Assembly (NCBI GenBank): GCA_902795265.1
Contig: CADBKM010000002.1
Coordinates: forward strand, 1-64,000
Length of the DNA stretch: 64,000 bases
From: an uncultured Eubacteriales bacterium
Lineage (GTDB): Bacteria > Bacillota > Clostridia > Peptostreptococcales > Anaerovoracaceae
Reading direction: 5' to 3'
In this document: one piece after another, positions 25,991 to 33,799 of the stretch
Layout of the letters: each line of letters opens with the position of its first letter
Numbering within the stretch: position 1 is the stretch's first letter
Program-made: the position numbers and the translations under genes
The notes under the pieces: model-generated
Seen by the model: the letters and a program-made list of their open reading frames with translations, nothing else
What the model was told of the DNA's origin: nothing
Databases searched by the model: none

Positions 25991-27589
25991 TTATTTGTAT
26001 GTAAGCAGATCGATCTTTGCTCTGTTGACAGGTTCAGGTATATCCTGTTTTTTCTGTCTGCTCAGTTCTTCCTGTATGTGCTCAAGGGCCGGAAGAAGAT
26101 CCGCATACTGACTGTCGACAGCATTTGCTACCGGTGCTTCTTTCTGAGCAACTCCGACTGAGTAGGCCGCTTTATTGAGAGGCTGCAGTGTTCCGGCTCC
26201 TGCGATACATCCGCCCGGGCATGCCATTCCTTCAAGAAGATAGCCGTCATACTCCCCGGCGGCTGCCTTCTTCATCATCTTCATACATTCATCAAGTCCT
26301 TCTGCACGGACTATTTTGACTTCACGCTCAGGATCAACCCTCCTGATATGATTAGCGACCGCCTGTGCAACACCTCCGCTTATAGCAAATCCGAAGCCGT
26401 CACTGCTCGCTTTTCTGAGTGGCTCGCCTTCTTCACATTCCGAGAATACTACATTCTTTGCATCAAACATGCCGGCAAGTTCTTCAAAAGTAAGTACAAA
26501 ATCAACATAGCTCTTGACTGTACGTCTGCTGGCTTCATGTTTTTTGGACAGGCATGGCCCGATAAACGCGATCTTGCAGTCAGGATTCATTTTCTTTACA
26601 AGCCTTGCGGTGAGCACCATAGGCGTAAGCGCCATCGACACAGTGTTCGCGAATTCAGGAAAATGTGTCTTCGCCATTATTGACCATGCAGGGCAGCAGC
26701 TCGTGCACATAAAAGGCATTTCCGAAGGAACTTCCCTAAGGAAATGTTCTGCCTCCTCAATAGTGCAGAGGTCCGCTCCGATGGCGACCTCAAATACATC
26801 TTTGAACCCAAGCTTTCCGAAAGCTGATTTCATCCTTGTATCTGTCAGCTCTTTGCCGAACTGGCCGGCTATGGCCGGCGCGACTATTGCATATACCGGA
26901 GTATCAGACTGCAGCGCCTTGATGGTCTGGTATATCTGGCCCTTGTCTACTATAGCTGAAAAAGGGCAGCTATTCAGACACATTCCACAGGATACACATT
27001 TATCCTGGTCTATCTGCGCATGGCCAAATTCGTCCTCGCCAATTGCATTGAGACCGCAAGCCTTCACGCAAGGCCTTTCCTGACGGATAATCGCATTGTA
27101 CTGGCATGCCTTCATGCACATTCCGCACTTGATACATTTATCCTGGTCAATTACAGCCCGGCCAAGCCTTCTGTCGTACGAAATGCACTTTTTAGGACAG
27201 ACTTCCCTGCAAGGATGCTCAAGGCATCCCTGACAGCCGTCAGTGATATACACTCTTTTCTCCGGGCAGCAATGACAGGCAAAACGGATGATATCAATAA
27301 GAGGAGGCTCATAGTACTTCTCTTCTATCATGCTCTCATCAACGCCCTTGGATGTAGGAGTGTGCTCATTGACTGGCCTTATTGCCATTCCCATTGCGAC
27401 CCTGATTCTCTCGCCGGCAATGGCTCTCTCGAGAAACAGCGAGTGTCTGTATGGATCGTCTTCGCTGTTGACCATCTGATATGGCAGCTCATCGAGGACC
27501 TCCTGTCCTCCTCCCTCATATGCAAATCTTGCCACTTCTGTAAATACTTTGTGGCGCATGCGGCTTTTCTCTGTATTAATACCCTTCAT
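25991..27589 (-). CDS. [FeFe] hydrogenase, group B-like, with ferredoxin domains
   Basis: 532 aa. An N-terminal domain is followed by a Cys-rich region and two 4Fe-4S ferredoxin motifs (CIKCGMCMKAC and CVSCGMCLNSCP), then the H-cluster domain. H-cluster motifs are present in variant form: L1 CTSCCPAW near 293, L2 IGPCLSKKHEA near 340, L3 EGMACPGGCIAGAG near 452. TSCCP in place of TSCSP and the domain order fit the poorly studied group B enzymes. A ferredoxin-linked H2-evolving or H2-sensing role is inferred. No maturases (HydE/F/G) are in the window. AGAGGTG precedes the ATG. It is read alone between two terminators, downstream of Re-citrate synthase. Confidence 0.85.
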   Translation of the reverse strand: MKGINTEKSRMRHKVFTEVARFAYEGGGQEVLDELPYQMVNSEDDPYRHSLFLERAIAGERIRVAMGMAIRPVNEHTPTSKGVDESMIEEKYYEPPLIDIIRFACHCCPEKRVYITDGCQGCLEHPCREVCPKKCISYDRRLGRAVIDQDKCIKCGMCMKACQYNAIIRQERPCVKACGLNAIGEDEFGHAQIDQDKCVSCGMCLNSCPFSAIVDKGQIYQTIKALQSDTPVYAIVAPAIAGQFGKELTDTRMKSAFGKLGFKDVFEVAIGADLCTIEEAEHFLREVPSEMPFMCTSCCPAWSIMAKTHFPEFANTVSMALTPMVLTARLVKKMNPDCKIAFIGPCLSKKHEASRRTVKSYVDFVLTFEELAGMFDAKNVVFSECEEGEPLRKASSDGFGFAISGGVAQAVANHIRRVDPEREVKIVRAEGLDECMKMMKKAAAGEYDGYLLEGMACPGGCIAGAGTLQPLNKAAYSVGVAQKEAPVANAVDSQYADLLPALEHIQEELSRQKKQDIPEPVNRAKIDLLTYK

Positions 27590-27673
27590 TTATCATTCAC
27601 CTCTTGAGTTGATAATAATTTGAAAAAAATCTTTTTATTATAAAAGTGCCGTCAGTATATCATTATTATCATG

Positions 27674-27732
27674 CAAATAAAACCGGGATCATTTCAGCAG
27701 CTTGCCAAATCGGTGCTGTCTGAAGATCCCGG
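27674..27732 (-). terminator. Extended terminator of the Re-citrate synthase gene
   Basis: CCGGGATC (minus strand, from 27732) pairs with GATCCCGG (to 27683), with an inner TTCAG/CTGAA and CAGC/GCTG helix and a loop of about 13 nt, followed by TTTTATTTG. It starts 8 nt past the stop codon. Confidence 0.85.
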
Positions 27733-27740
27733 CTGTGTTT

Positions 27741-29147
27741 CTACTGCTGCATTGTCATGAACTCGTTGACCTTGTTGTGGATCTCATCTGCGCCGATCTC
27801 GGCCACACGGCCCGATGCGTACTCGGAATCCACCCAGTCTTTGATGTAGATAACGACCGCACTGTGCTTGTCTACCTGCTTAGCGCCCTTAAGACCAAGG
27901 CTGGCATTGAGCCAGTGAGCGATGCCGGCCGCGCCGGAGCTCTGGCTGATGTTTACGAGAGGAGGCCTCTTGAGGAACTTATCTGTGTCGAAGATATTGT
28001 AGATCTCTTCGTTCTTCAGAAGTCCGTCGGCATGGATGCCGGCTCTTGTGACGTTGAAGTTCGTTCCTGCGAAAGGTGTCTGCGGAGGGAGCTGATATCC
28101 GACCTGCTGCTCGTAATATCTGGCAAGATCGGTGATAACGGTTGTGTCCATTCCGTCGAGAGTTCCCTTCAGCTGGGCGTACTCGAATACCATGGCTTCA
28201 ATCGGAATGTTGCCGGTACGCTCGCCTATGCCGAAGAGCGTGCAGTTGACAGCTCCGCAGCCGTACAGCCAGGCAGTAGCCGCATTGCTGACGGCCTTGT
28301 AGAAATCGTTGTGGCCGTGCCACTCGAGGCAGTCACTAGGGACGCGCGCGTATTCGTGCAGACCGTATATGATGCCCGGCACCGATCTCGGAAGAGCGAC
28401 TCCAGGGTACGGAACACCGTAGCCCATGGTATCGCAGACTCTTATCTTGGCCTTCATGCCTGCTTCCTTAGCCATATCCTGGATCGCGCTTACAAAAGGA
28501 ACGACGAAGCCGTAGAAATCTGCCCTGGTTATGTCTTCGAGGTGGCAGCGAGGTGTGATGCCGGCTTCGAACGCATCGTATACCACGGACAGATAGTGAT
28601 CCATCGCCTGCCTGCGCGACATGCCGAGCTTATAGAAAATGTGATAGTCGGAGCAGCTTGTGAGTATGCCGGTCTCCTTTACACCCATCTCTTTTACGAT
28701 CTTAAAGTCCTCTTTTTTCGCTCTGATCCATGTGGTTATCTGAGGAAACTCGAGACCGAGGTCCTGGCAGGCTCTGATAGCCTCTTTGTCTCTGTCTGAA
28801 TATGTGAAGAACTCAGTCTGTCTTATTATGCCTTTAGGGCCTGACAGCTTGGATATCATCGAGAAGATGTCGGTAATCTGTTTCGTCGTATACGGCTCTC
28901 TTGACTGCTGGCCGTCGCGGAAAGTCGAGTCAGTAATGTATACCTGCTCAGGCATTCCGTAAGGGCTCGTTCTGAAGTTGAAGCCGACCTTAGGTATTTC
29001 TGTGTATTCGAAGAACTCCCTGTAAAGGTTAGGATCAGGTATGTCCTGCACCTCATAGTGGTGGTTTTCCATCTCAAGGAGATTTGTTCTCTCGTTAAGT
29101 CTGGTCTTCATGTTGGATCTTTCTTCCTTATCGTTTATAGGTCTCAT
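27741..29147 (-). CDS. Re-citrate synthase (isopropylmalate/homocitrate synthase-like)
   Basis: 468 aa HMGL-type barrel. Members of this clade, such as the Clostridium kluyveri enzyme, condense acetyl-CoA and oxaloacetate to citrate with Re stereochemistry, replacing ordinary citrate synthase in some anaerobes. Seen: the catalytic signature DSTFRDGQQSR near 54, the metal-binding HGHND near 272, GIGERTGN near 300, and a C-terminal extension after NISQSSGAAG. It is longer at both ends than a core barrel but lacks the LeuA allosteric domain. The start has GGGAG seven bases upstream; an internal ATG 12 codons later is possible. A promoter with a GTATAC palindrome lies just upstream, linking it to the aconitase/citrate-lyase cluster at 54.8-63.6 kb. 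Distinction from homocitrate synthase is by similarity and context. Confidence 0.82.
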   Translation of the reverse strand: MRPINDKEERSNMKTRLNERTNLLEMENHHYEVQDIPDPNLYREFFEYTEIPKVGFNFRTSPYGMPEQVYITDSTFRDGQQSREPYTTKQITDIFSMISKLSGPKGIIRQTEFFTYSDRDKEAIRACQDLGLEFPQITTWIRAKKEDFKIVKEMGVKETGILTSCSDYHIFYKLGMSRRQAMDHYLSVVYDAFEAGITPRCHLEDITRADFYGFVVPFVSAIQDMAKEAGMKAKIRVCDTMGYGVPYPGVALPRSVPGIIYGLHEYARVPSDCLEWHGHNDFYKAVSNAATAWLYGCGAVNCTLFGIGERTGNIPIEAMVFEYAQLKGTLDGMDTTVITDLARYYEQQVGYQLPPQTPFAGTNFNVTRAGIHADGLLKNEEIYNIFDTDKFLKRPPLVNISQSSGAAGIAHWLNASLGLKGAKQVDKHSAVVIYIKDWVDSEYASGRVAEIGADEIHNKVNEFMTMQQ

Positions 29148-29204
29148 ATCGCAGCTCCCATCTTGCGGACAAGCGTGCCGTAATACGTCGCATTTTCGTC
29201 CAAA

Positions 29205-29245
29205 ATGTATACATGTATTTTAGTACTGCTATTTAAGCCGGTCAA
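29205..29245 (-). promoter_or_regulatory. Promoter and operator of Re-citrate synthase
   Basis: On the minus strand TTGACC (29245-29240), a 17-bp spacer and TAAAAT (29222-29217) form a good promoter. The palindrome ATGTATACAT (29214-29205) begins two bases past the -10 box, over the expected start site. It shares the TGTATACA core of the operator beside the GntR gene at 63.6 kb, so repression by that regulator is inferred. Confidence 0.65.
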
Positions 29246-29297
29246 TCAGTATTTTGAATTTTCCTTGATTTTTAAGGGGTTTGAAAAAGCATTAACA

Positions 29298-29329
29298 AAA
29301 TACGGGCCTTTCCTTTACAGGAAGGCCCG
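29298..29329 (-). terminator. Terminator after the flavodoxin-like gene
   Basis: On the minus strand CGGGCCTTCCT pairs with AGGAAAGGCCCG (one bulge) and is followed by TATTTTGTT. It separates the flavodoxin-like gene from the Re-citrate synthase promoter. Confidence 0.75.
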
Positions 29330-29367
29330 GAATATGAATCTGTTTTGTGTTGATTGTAATTGCTGAT

Positions 29368-29398
29368 TTGTATACAGAATCGCCGTTTTTGTATACAA
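29368..29398. promoter_or_regulatory. Paired GTATAC operators upstream of Re-citrate synthase
   Basis: TTGTATACAG (29368-29377) and TTGTATACAA (29389-29398) lie with centres 21 bp apart, two helical turns, next to the stop codon of the flavodoxin-like gene. They match the ATTGTATACAAT site next to the GntR gene. They are about 165-185 bp from the site over the Re-citrate synthase start, a geometry that would permit cooperative binding or looping. Confidence 0.6.
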
Positions 29399-29399
29399 T

Positions 29400-30056
29400 C
29401 TAAAGGAACCACTCGGATTTTCTTCTCATTACGCTCAGCTTGTTGAATATGCTCTGCGCCACCGCGGCTGCCGTTGGTGATATGCGGCTTATCTTATGCA
29501 CAGGCATTCTGCCGGCCACCTCTATAGGCATAGGTTTTATTCTGAGCTCTTCTATCTCTGTACCCGAGAGCCTCTTTATCTTCTCCGCAGCTGCTTTGCC
29601 AAAATCGTACATGGCCTCTATATCGAGGAGAGGAGCAGACATTCTTGACGAGCCTCTCGCAGCCATATAGCTTACCATGAAAGCTCCGGCACCTACCGGC
29701 CTGAAGCCGCAGTCCTCAGCTACCTGTTTAAGCTCGAACAGCGCGTTGCCGTACGATCTTCCGCCGTACGAAACCACAGTCACGGCCATTGCCCCCTTGC
29801 CGTCAATGCCGCTGAGGGAATGCACCGCCGGAAGAGGAATTTTTCCGACATGAACAGGCAGACCGATAACAGCAACAGTCTCGTCATCAAGGACAAAGCT
29901 GCTGATATCCTCTTTAAGTATATCGTGGCACTCAACAGTCACACCCAGCGGACTGAATGTGTTGAGCACCGCGCCTATATGCCTCGCCAGACGCTCAGTC
30001 ATCGCGGCCGCGCCTCCGGCAGGGCTATAATAAAGTCCTGTTACTTTTCTGATCAT
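29400..30056 (-). CDS. Flavodoxin-like protein (EFR1-type N-terminal half)
   Basis: 218 aa. The start, GLYYSPAGGAAAMTERLA, matches the FMN phosphate-loop pattern of the flavodoxin half of EFR1-type flavodoxin-ferredoxin proteins, and IGLPVHVGKIP and VSYGGRSYGNAL fit the other FMN loops. The usual C-terminal 4Fe-4S cluster domain is missing; the C-terminus instead runs PTAAAVAQSIFNKL with no cysteines. It may be a stand-alone electron carrier or a reduced form of the longer protein. It is read on the same strand as the ClC gene, 94 bp away. Confidence 0.65.
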   Translation of the reverse strand: MIRKVTGLYYSPAGGAAAMTERLARHIGAVLNTFSPLGVTVECHDILKEDISSFVLDDETVAVIGLPVHVGKIPLPAVHSLSGIDGKGAMAVTVVSYGGRSYGNALFELKQVAEDCGFRPVGAGAFMVSYMAARGSSRMSAPLLDIEAMYDFGKAAAEKIKRLSGTEIEELRIKPMPIEVAGRMPVHKISRISPTAAAVAQSIFNKLSVMRRKSEWFL

Positions 30057-30150
30057 AATGCGTTCTTCGCGTCAGCATATTATGCATCAACTGGTTTACA
30101 TATGAAATTGTAACACCACTTATCATAAGTTATTCGTAGAATATGTGAAA

Positions 30151-31845
30151 TTATTTATCGGTCTCACTCTCTACGCTCCGGCATGCCGCGTCGATTATAC
30201 TCTCCACATCGGCTATATCGGCTTCTCTTGTGAGGATCTCAAGCTCGTCGCCTGCCCTCAGTATAGTGTGACCGTCAGGTATAATCTCTATCCCGCCGCG
30301 CAAGACAGATACGATGAGAGTACCAAGAGGGAGCCCGAATTCGGCGACATTGCGCCCGTCCATGCGTGATCCGAGATCCACCTCGGCATCGATGACAGTC
30401 TTTCTGTCGCGGAGAGATGCCCTGCGCGGAGCTGCCTTTCCGGTGGACGTTCTGCCGAGGCTGCGCTCAAGAAGCTGGGTATATATCGGCTTGGTGCCTG
30501 TCGCTTCAGCGACCACATATGCCACCAGAGCGGTGAGCACCAGAGGGAGCAGGGTCGTGAAATCGCCCGTCATCTCTGTTATAAGCACGACTCCCGTGAC
30601 CGGAGCGCGCACGATCGCGGCAAAGTACCCGGCCATTCCCGTAACTACAAATGCTGTTATATAGCTCTGGTCCATTCCGGCTGCGCCCAGCAGTCTGGAG
30701 AAGAGGCCTCCCGTGACAGCGCCGAGCACCAGCAGCGGCAGAAAGATGCCGCCCGGTGAACCCGAGCCGAAGCTCGCCGTAGAAAATATGAATTTGATGA
30801 TCAGCAGAACGGCAAGAGCACCAAGTGTGAATTCTCCGCTGCTTACACGTCCGACCAGTGGGCTTCCGCTGCCCAGAGCGTCAGGGTAAATGAAGAACAG
30901 CAGATAAGCGAGTGCGAATACCGTCACCATTCTGCCGGTTCTTGCGAAGCTCTCTGCCGGAGCAGTCGGATGCAGCCCGTCGTTTATGATGCTGTACCTC
31001 TTGCCAAGCAGGCTGCAGATGAACGAAGATATCGCTTTTCCGGCTTTTTCGAAACTGTCCTGCATAAATGCTATGGTCCTGTTGTAGAAGCCGCCGAAAA
31101 GGCCGAGAATGATCCCGAGAAGGAGCAGCGCCCAGTAGTATTTCAGCGGGAGCGCATGCCCTATATCGAAGCCGAAAACCGGCGTGAGGCCCAGAACGTT
31201 CGCGGCGACAAAGTCACCGGCTGCACTTGCAGCCATGGTCGTCAGAAGCACTTCGGCTGAGAAGTTTCTGTGAAGCTCTTCGAGGCTGAATATCGCTCCG
31301 GCAAGAGGAGCTCCGAAAGCGGCCGAGAGGCCTGCTCCCGCTCCGCATGTTATAAGAAGGCGCTCCTCGGTGAGCAGGCGATGGCCTGCCCTTGCAACAC
31401 CCTTACCGACCATCGAGCCGAGCTGGATGCTCGGCCCCTCACGGCCCAGAGCCAGTCCGCCTCCTATCGCCAGGGCGCATCCCGCCATCTTGGCCGCAAT
31501 GACACGCCACCAGCACATATCCTTCTGCCCTCTGAGTTCGGCCTCCGCCTGCGGAATGCCCGAGCCCGCGATATCCGGCTCCCTGCCGAGCAGCCACGAC
31601 ACAGCCAGCGCTATCGCAAACAGGATAGCCGCGCACAGCAGTGCCGAGGCTGCGCCTCCGGCGTGCACCTGCTCCGCCAGCATGCCCCGGAGCCTGTCGG
31701 CACCGGTCAGCATAAGCCTGAACACTGAAACGAGAGCACCCGTTATAAAACCTATAAGGGTGCCCTCAGCTATAAGCACATACTTGAATTTCCTGCGCCG
31801 CTCGAGGTTTGCCACCGCCGGCGATCCGCTGCTTTTTTCCTTCAT
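30151..31845 (-). CDS. ClC-family chloride/proton antiporter with C-terminal TrkA-C domain
   Basis: 564 aa. ClC selectivity motifs are present: GSGIPQ, GREGPSIQ with the external gating Glu, GSGSPGGIF, and the internal proton Glu in SLEELHRNF, which argues for a Cl-/H+ exchanger rather than a channel. About 18 helices are followed by a cytoplasmic TrkA-C-like regulatory domain (LIVSVLRGGIEIIPDGHTIL, ILTREADI) that may sense a nucleotide. Such proteins support acid tolerance or anion homeostasis. The ribosome site is weak. It begins 60 nt after trpS, across a hairpin, so it may depend partly on read-through. Confidence 0.9.
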   Translation of the reverse strand: MKEKSSGSPAVANLERRRKFKYVLIAEGTLIGFITGALVSVFRLMLTGADRLRGMLAEQVHAGGAASALLCAAILFAIALAVSWLLGREPDIAGSGIPQAEAELRGQKDMCWWRVIAAKMAGCALAIGGGLALGREGPSIQLGSMVGKGVARAGHRLLTEERLLITCGAGAGLSAAFGAPLAGAIFSLEELHRNFSAEVLLTTMAASAAGDFVAANVLGLTPVFGFDIGHALPLKYYWALLLLGIILGLFGGFYNRTIAFMQDSFEKAGKAISSFICSLLGKRYSIINDGLHPTAPAESFARTGRMVTVFALAYLLFFIYPDALGSGSPLVGRVSSGEFTLGALAVLLIIKFIFSTASFGSGSPGGIFLPLLVLGAVTGGLFSRLLGAAGMDQSYITAFVVTGMAGYFAAIVRAPVTGVVLITEMTGDFTTLLPLVLTALVAYVVAEATGTKPIYTQLLERSLGRTSTGKAAPRRASLRDRKTVIDAEVDLGSRMDGRNVAEFGLPLGTLIVSVLRGGIEIIPDGHTILRAGDELEILTREADIADVESIIDAACRSVESETDK

Positions 31846-31868
31846 TACTTTTTTATGACTAACTTGAA

Positions 31869-31891
31869 AGTCCGGGCCGGAGGCCCGGACT
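31869..31891 (-). terminator. Hairpin terminator after trpS
   Basis: A perfect 10-bp stem (AGTCCGGGCC and its complement, three-base loop) lies 14 nt past the trpS stop on the minus strand. The T-run is poor (TTTCAAGTT), so termination may be partial. Confidence 0.6.
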
Positions 31892-31904
31892 AGCCCTGTG
31901 ATCT

Positions 31905-32981
31905 TTATTTATACTCTTCAGCCCACTGGTTGAAGTAGTCGATCTGCATTGCCTTCTTAACGTCGCTGAGAGTCTGCTCCGCAGTCTCTCTGGCAGCTCT
32001 CGTTCCCTCGGTCAGAGCCGCGATGACTTCTTCAGGATGAGCCTCGAAGTAAGCTCTTCTCTCTCTGATCGGAGTCAGGAATTCGTTGAGCACGGCGAAG
32101 AGGAACTTCTTCACCTTTACATCGCCGAGTCCGCCTCTCTGATAGTGGGCCTTGAGCTCGTCGAGGTCCTTATACTCAGGCAGATACTTTTCGAAAGCAT
32201 CAGGCTTGCAGAAAGCATCGAGGTAAGTGAATACCGTGTTTCCTTCGATCTTTCCCGGATCGCTCACCTTGAGGTGGCCCGGGTCTGTGAACATCGACAT
32301 GACCTTCTTGCGCAAAGTCTCCTCGTCGTCCGAGAGGTAGATAGTGTTGCCGAGCGACTTCGACATCTTTGCCTGTCCGTCTGTTCCCGGAAGTCTCAGG
32401 CAGGCTTCGTTCGGAGGCAGGTAGATCTCAGGCTCAACCAGAACATCGCAGTTGTATGTTCTGTTGAATGATCTTACGATCTCTCTGCACTGCTCGAGCA
32501 TAGGCTCCTGGTCCTCGCCGACCGGAACGATAGTAGCCTTGAAAGCAGTGATGTCGCTTGCCTGGCTGATAGGATATGTGAAGAATCCTACAGGCACGCT
32601 CTCTCCCTCAAAGCCCCTCAGCTTGAGCTCAGCCTTGACGGTCGGGTTTCTCTGCACTCTGCTTACAGTAACGAGGTTCATGTAGTAAACAGTCAGCTCG
32701 TGGAGCTGTGGAACCTCAGACTGGATAAACATGTTTGTCTTTGCAGGATCGAGACCTACAGACAGGTAGTCGAGAGCAACCTGGAAAACACTCTCCCTTA
32801 CCTTTGCAGGGTTGTCGAAGTTGTCAGTCAGCGCCTGCGCGTCAGCGATCATTACAAAGATCTTATCATATGAAGGATCGTCCTGAAGCTCGAGCCTCTG
32901 TCTGAGCGATCCGACGTAGTGTCCGATATGAAGTCTGCCGGTCGGGCGGTCGCCCGTAAGCATGATTTTACTTTTAGCCAT
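31905..32981 (-). CDS. trpS: Tryptophanyl-tRNA synthetase
   Basis: 358 aa class-I aminoacyl-tRNA synthetase charging tRNA-Trp. The HIGH motif appears as [12 protein letters not shown] near 15 and KMSKS as [15 protein letters not shown] near 210. The ATG chosen ([15 protein letters not shown]) has AAGGGG seven bases upstream; a longer reading is unsupported. A 143-nt structured element sits 58 nt upstream (33040-33182). It is not a T-box: the conserved GGTGG-ACCGCG antiterminator sequence is absent. Confidence 0.95.
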   Translation of the reverse strand: MAKSKIMLTGDRPTGRLHIGHYVGSLRQRLELQDDPSYDKIFVMIADAQALTDNFDNPAKVRESVFQVALDYLSVGLDPAKTNMFIQSEVPQLHELTVYYMNLVTVSRVQRNPTVKAELKLRGFEGESVPVGFFTYPISQASDITAFKATIVPVGEDQEPMLEQCREIVRSFNRTYNCDVLVEPEIYLPPNEACLRLPGTDGQAKMSKSLGNTIYLSDDEETLRKKVMSMFTDPGHLKVSDPGKIEGNTVFTYLDAFCKPDAFEKYLPEYKDLDELKAHYQRGGLGDVKVKKFLFAVLNEFLTPIRERRAYFEAHPEEVIAALTEGTRAARETAEQTLSDVKKAMQIDYFNQWAEEYK

Positions 32982-33039
32982 TGTAGTCCCCTTTTCTTCT
33001 GATCTAAAATCCGGAATCCCGGTCAAATTCTATGCTCAA

Positions 33040-33182
33040 GAGTCGACTGCTATGAACACATGCAGGTCGCTCTCGCTGGCGTTCGGACGCAGCGGTACTA
33101 AGCTCTGTCTGCGCCTGGCGGCTTGCCAGTCGCTAAGTACCGGCGTCCTCAAGCCTCCTGCCTGTGTTATAGCAGTCGACTC
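33040..33182 (-). ncRNA. Candidate structured RNA, copy 1 (upstream of trpS)
   Basis: On the minus strand a closing helix, GAGTCGACTGCTAT with ATAGCAGTCGACTC (14 perfect pairs) extended by AACACAGGCAGG/CCTGCATGTGTT, encloses a second helix GGACGC/GCGTCC and a third CGGTACT/AGTACCG. The tip is a small GCC/GGC hairpin. The single-stranded parts TAGCGACTGGCAA and GCAGACAGAGCTT, and a GCGAGAGC segment, are shared with copy 2 at 58310-58447. The strand is inferred from the flanking minus-strand genes. I cannot match it with confidence to a known RNA class. It may be a leader of trpS or a free RNA ending near the small CCGG hairpin just downstream. Confidence 0.6.
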
Positions 33183-33199
33183 CATGCTCTATAAATCTG

Positions 33200-33799
33200 T
33201 CAGCGTCGCCATCGGTAAATCTGTTTTTCGGTGATGACCGCGTCTACAGGCCGATCATGCGGCTCTGTCGGTATTTCTTCTGTCAGTATATCTTCGAAGC
33301 ACATTGCCAGTGTGAAGCAGTCGCTTCTCACCTTGCTCAGATATTTATCGTAGTAACCAGCTCCGTGGCCTATGCGGTTGCAGTCTCTGTCGCACGAGAG
33401 GCACGGAAGGATTATAAGGTCGATGTACTCCGGAAGCATCATTTCTGTGTCTGCCGAAGGCTCGGGTATTCCGTAGGCTCCCGGCACAAGGTCGTCAAAG
33501 CTTTTGATGACTCTTGCCTCCATTGCGTCTACCGTGCCGGTCCTGTGACCCTCTTCATCGAGGTCGACGCACAGCGGCAAGCACACGCGCTTGCCCGCTT
33601 CGAGCAGCTTGCTTATGAGCGCCAGTGTGGCGGGCTCTTTTCCGACGGAAAAGTAAGCGAGTATAGTCTTGCAGTCGCGCACCTCCGGAAGAGTCAGCAC
33701 ATTCAAAGCGATCGCAGCCGAAGCGCTGGTTCTGTAGTCTTCGGTCGTCGCGTTCAGTCTGGCGCGTATTTCTTTTCTGAGCTGCTCTTTCTGGATCAT
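33200..33799 (-). CDS. 5-formyltetrahydrofolate cyclo-ligase
   Basis: 199 aa enzyme of the MTHFS/YgfA family, which uses ATP to convert 5-formyl-THF to 5,10-methenyl-THF. The ATP/folate loop GHGAGYYDKYL is clear near 145, and the N-terminal RKEIRARL start is typical. The ATG overlaps the stop of the MATE gene by four bases (ATGA), so the pair is translationally coupled. Downstream on the same strand are the structured RNA element and trpS. Confidence 0.92.
   Translation of the reverse strand: MIQKEQLRKEIRARLNATTEDYRTSASAAIALNVLTLPEVRDCKTILAYFSVGKEPATLALISKLLEAGKRVCLPLCVDLDEEGHRTGTVDAMEARVIKSFDDLVPGAYGIPEPSADTEMMLPEYIDLIILPCLSCDRDCNRIGHGAGYYDKYLSKVRSDCFTLAMCFEDILTEEIPTEPHDRPVDAVITEKQIYRWRR

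Noticed and set aside
33040..33182. T-box riboswitch before trpS
   Set aside because: The antiterminator sequence (GGTGG and ACCGCG blocks) is missing, and the same core occurs before icd, which is not an amino-acid charging gene.
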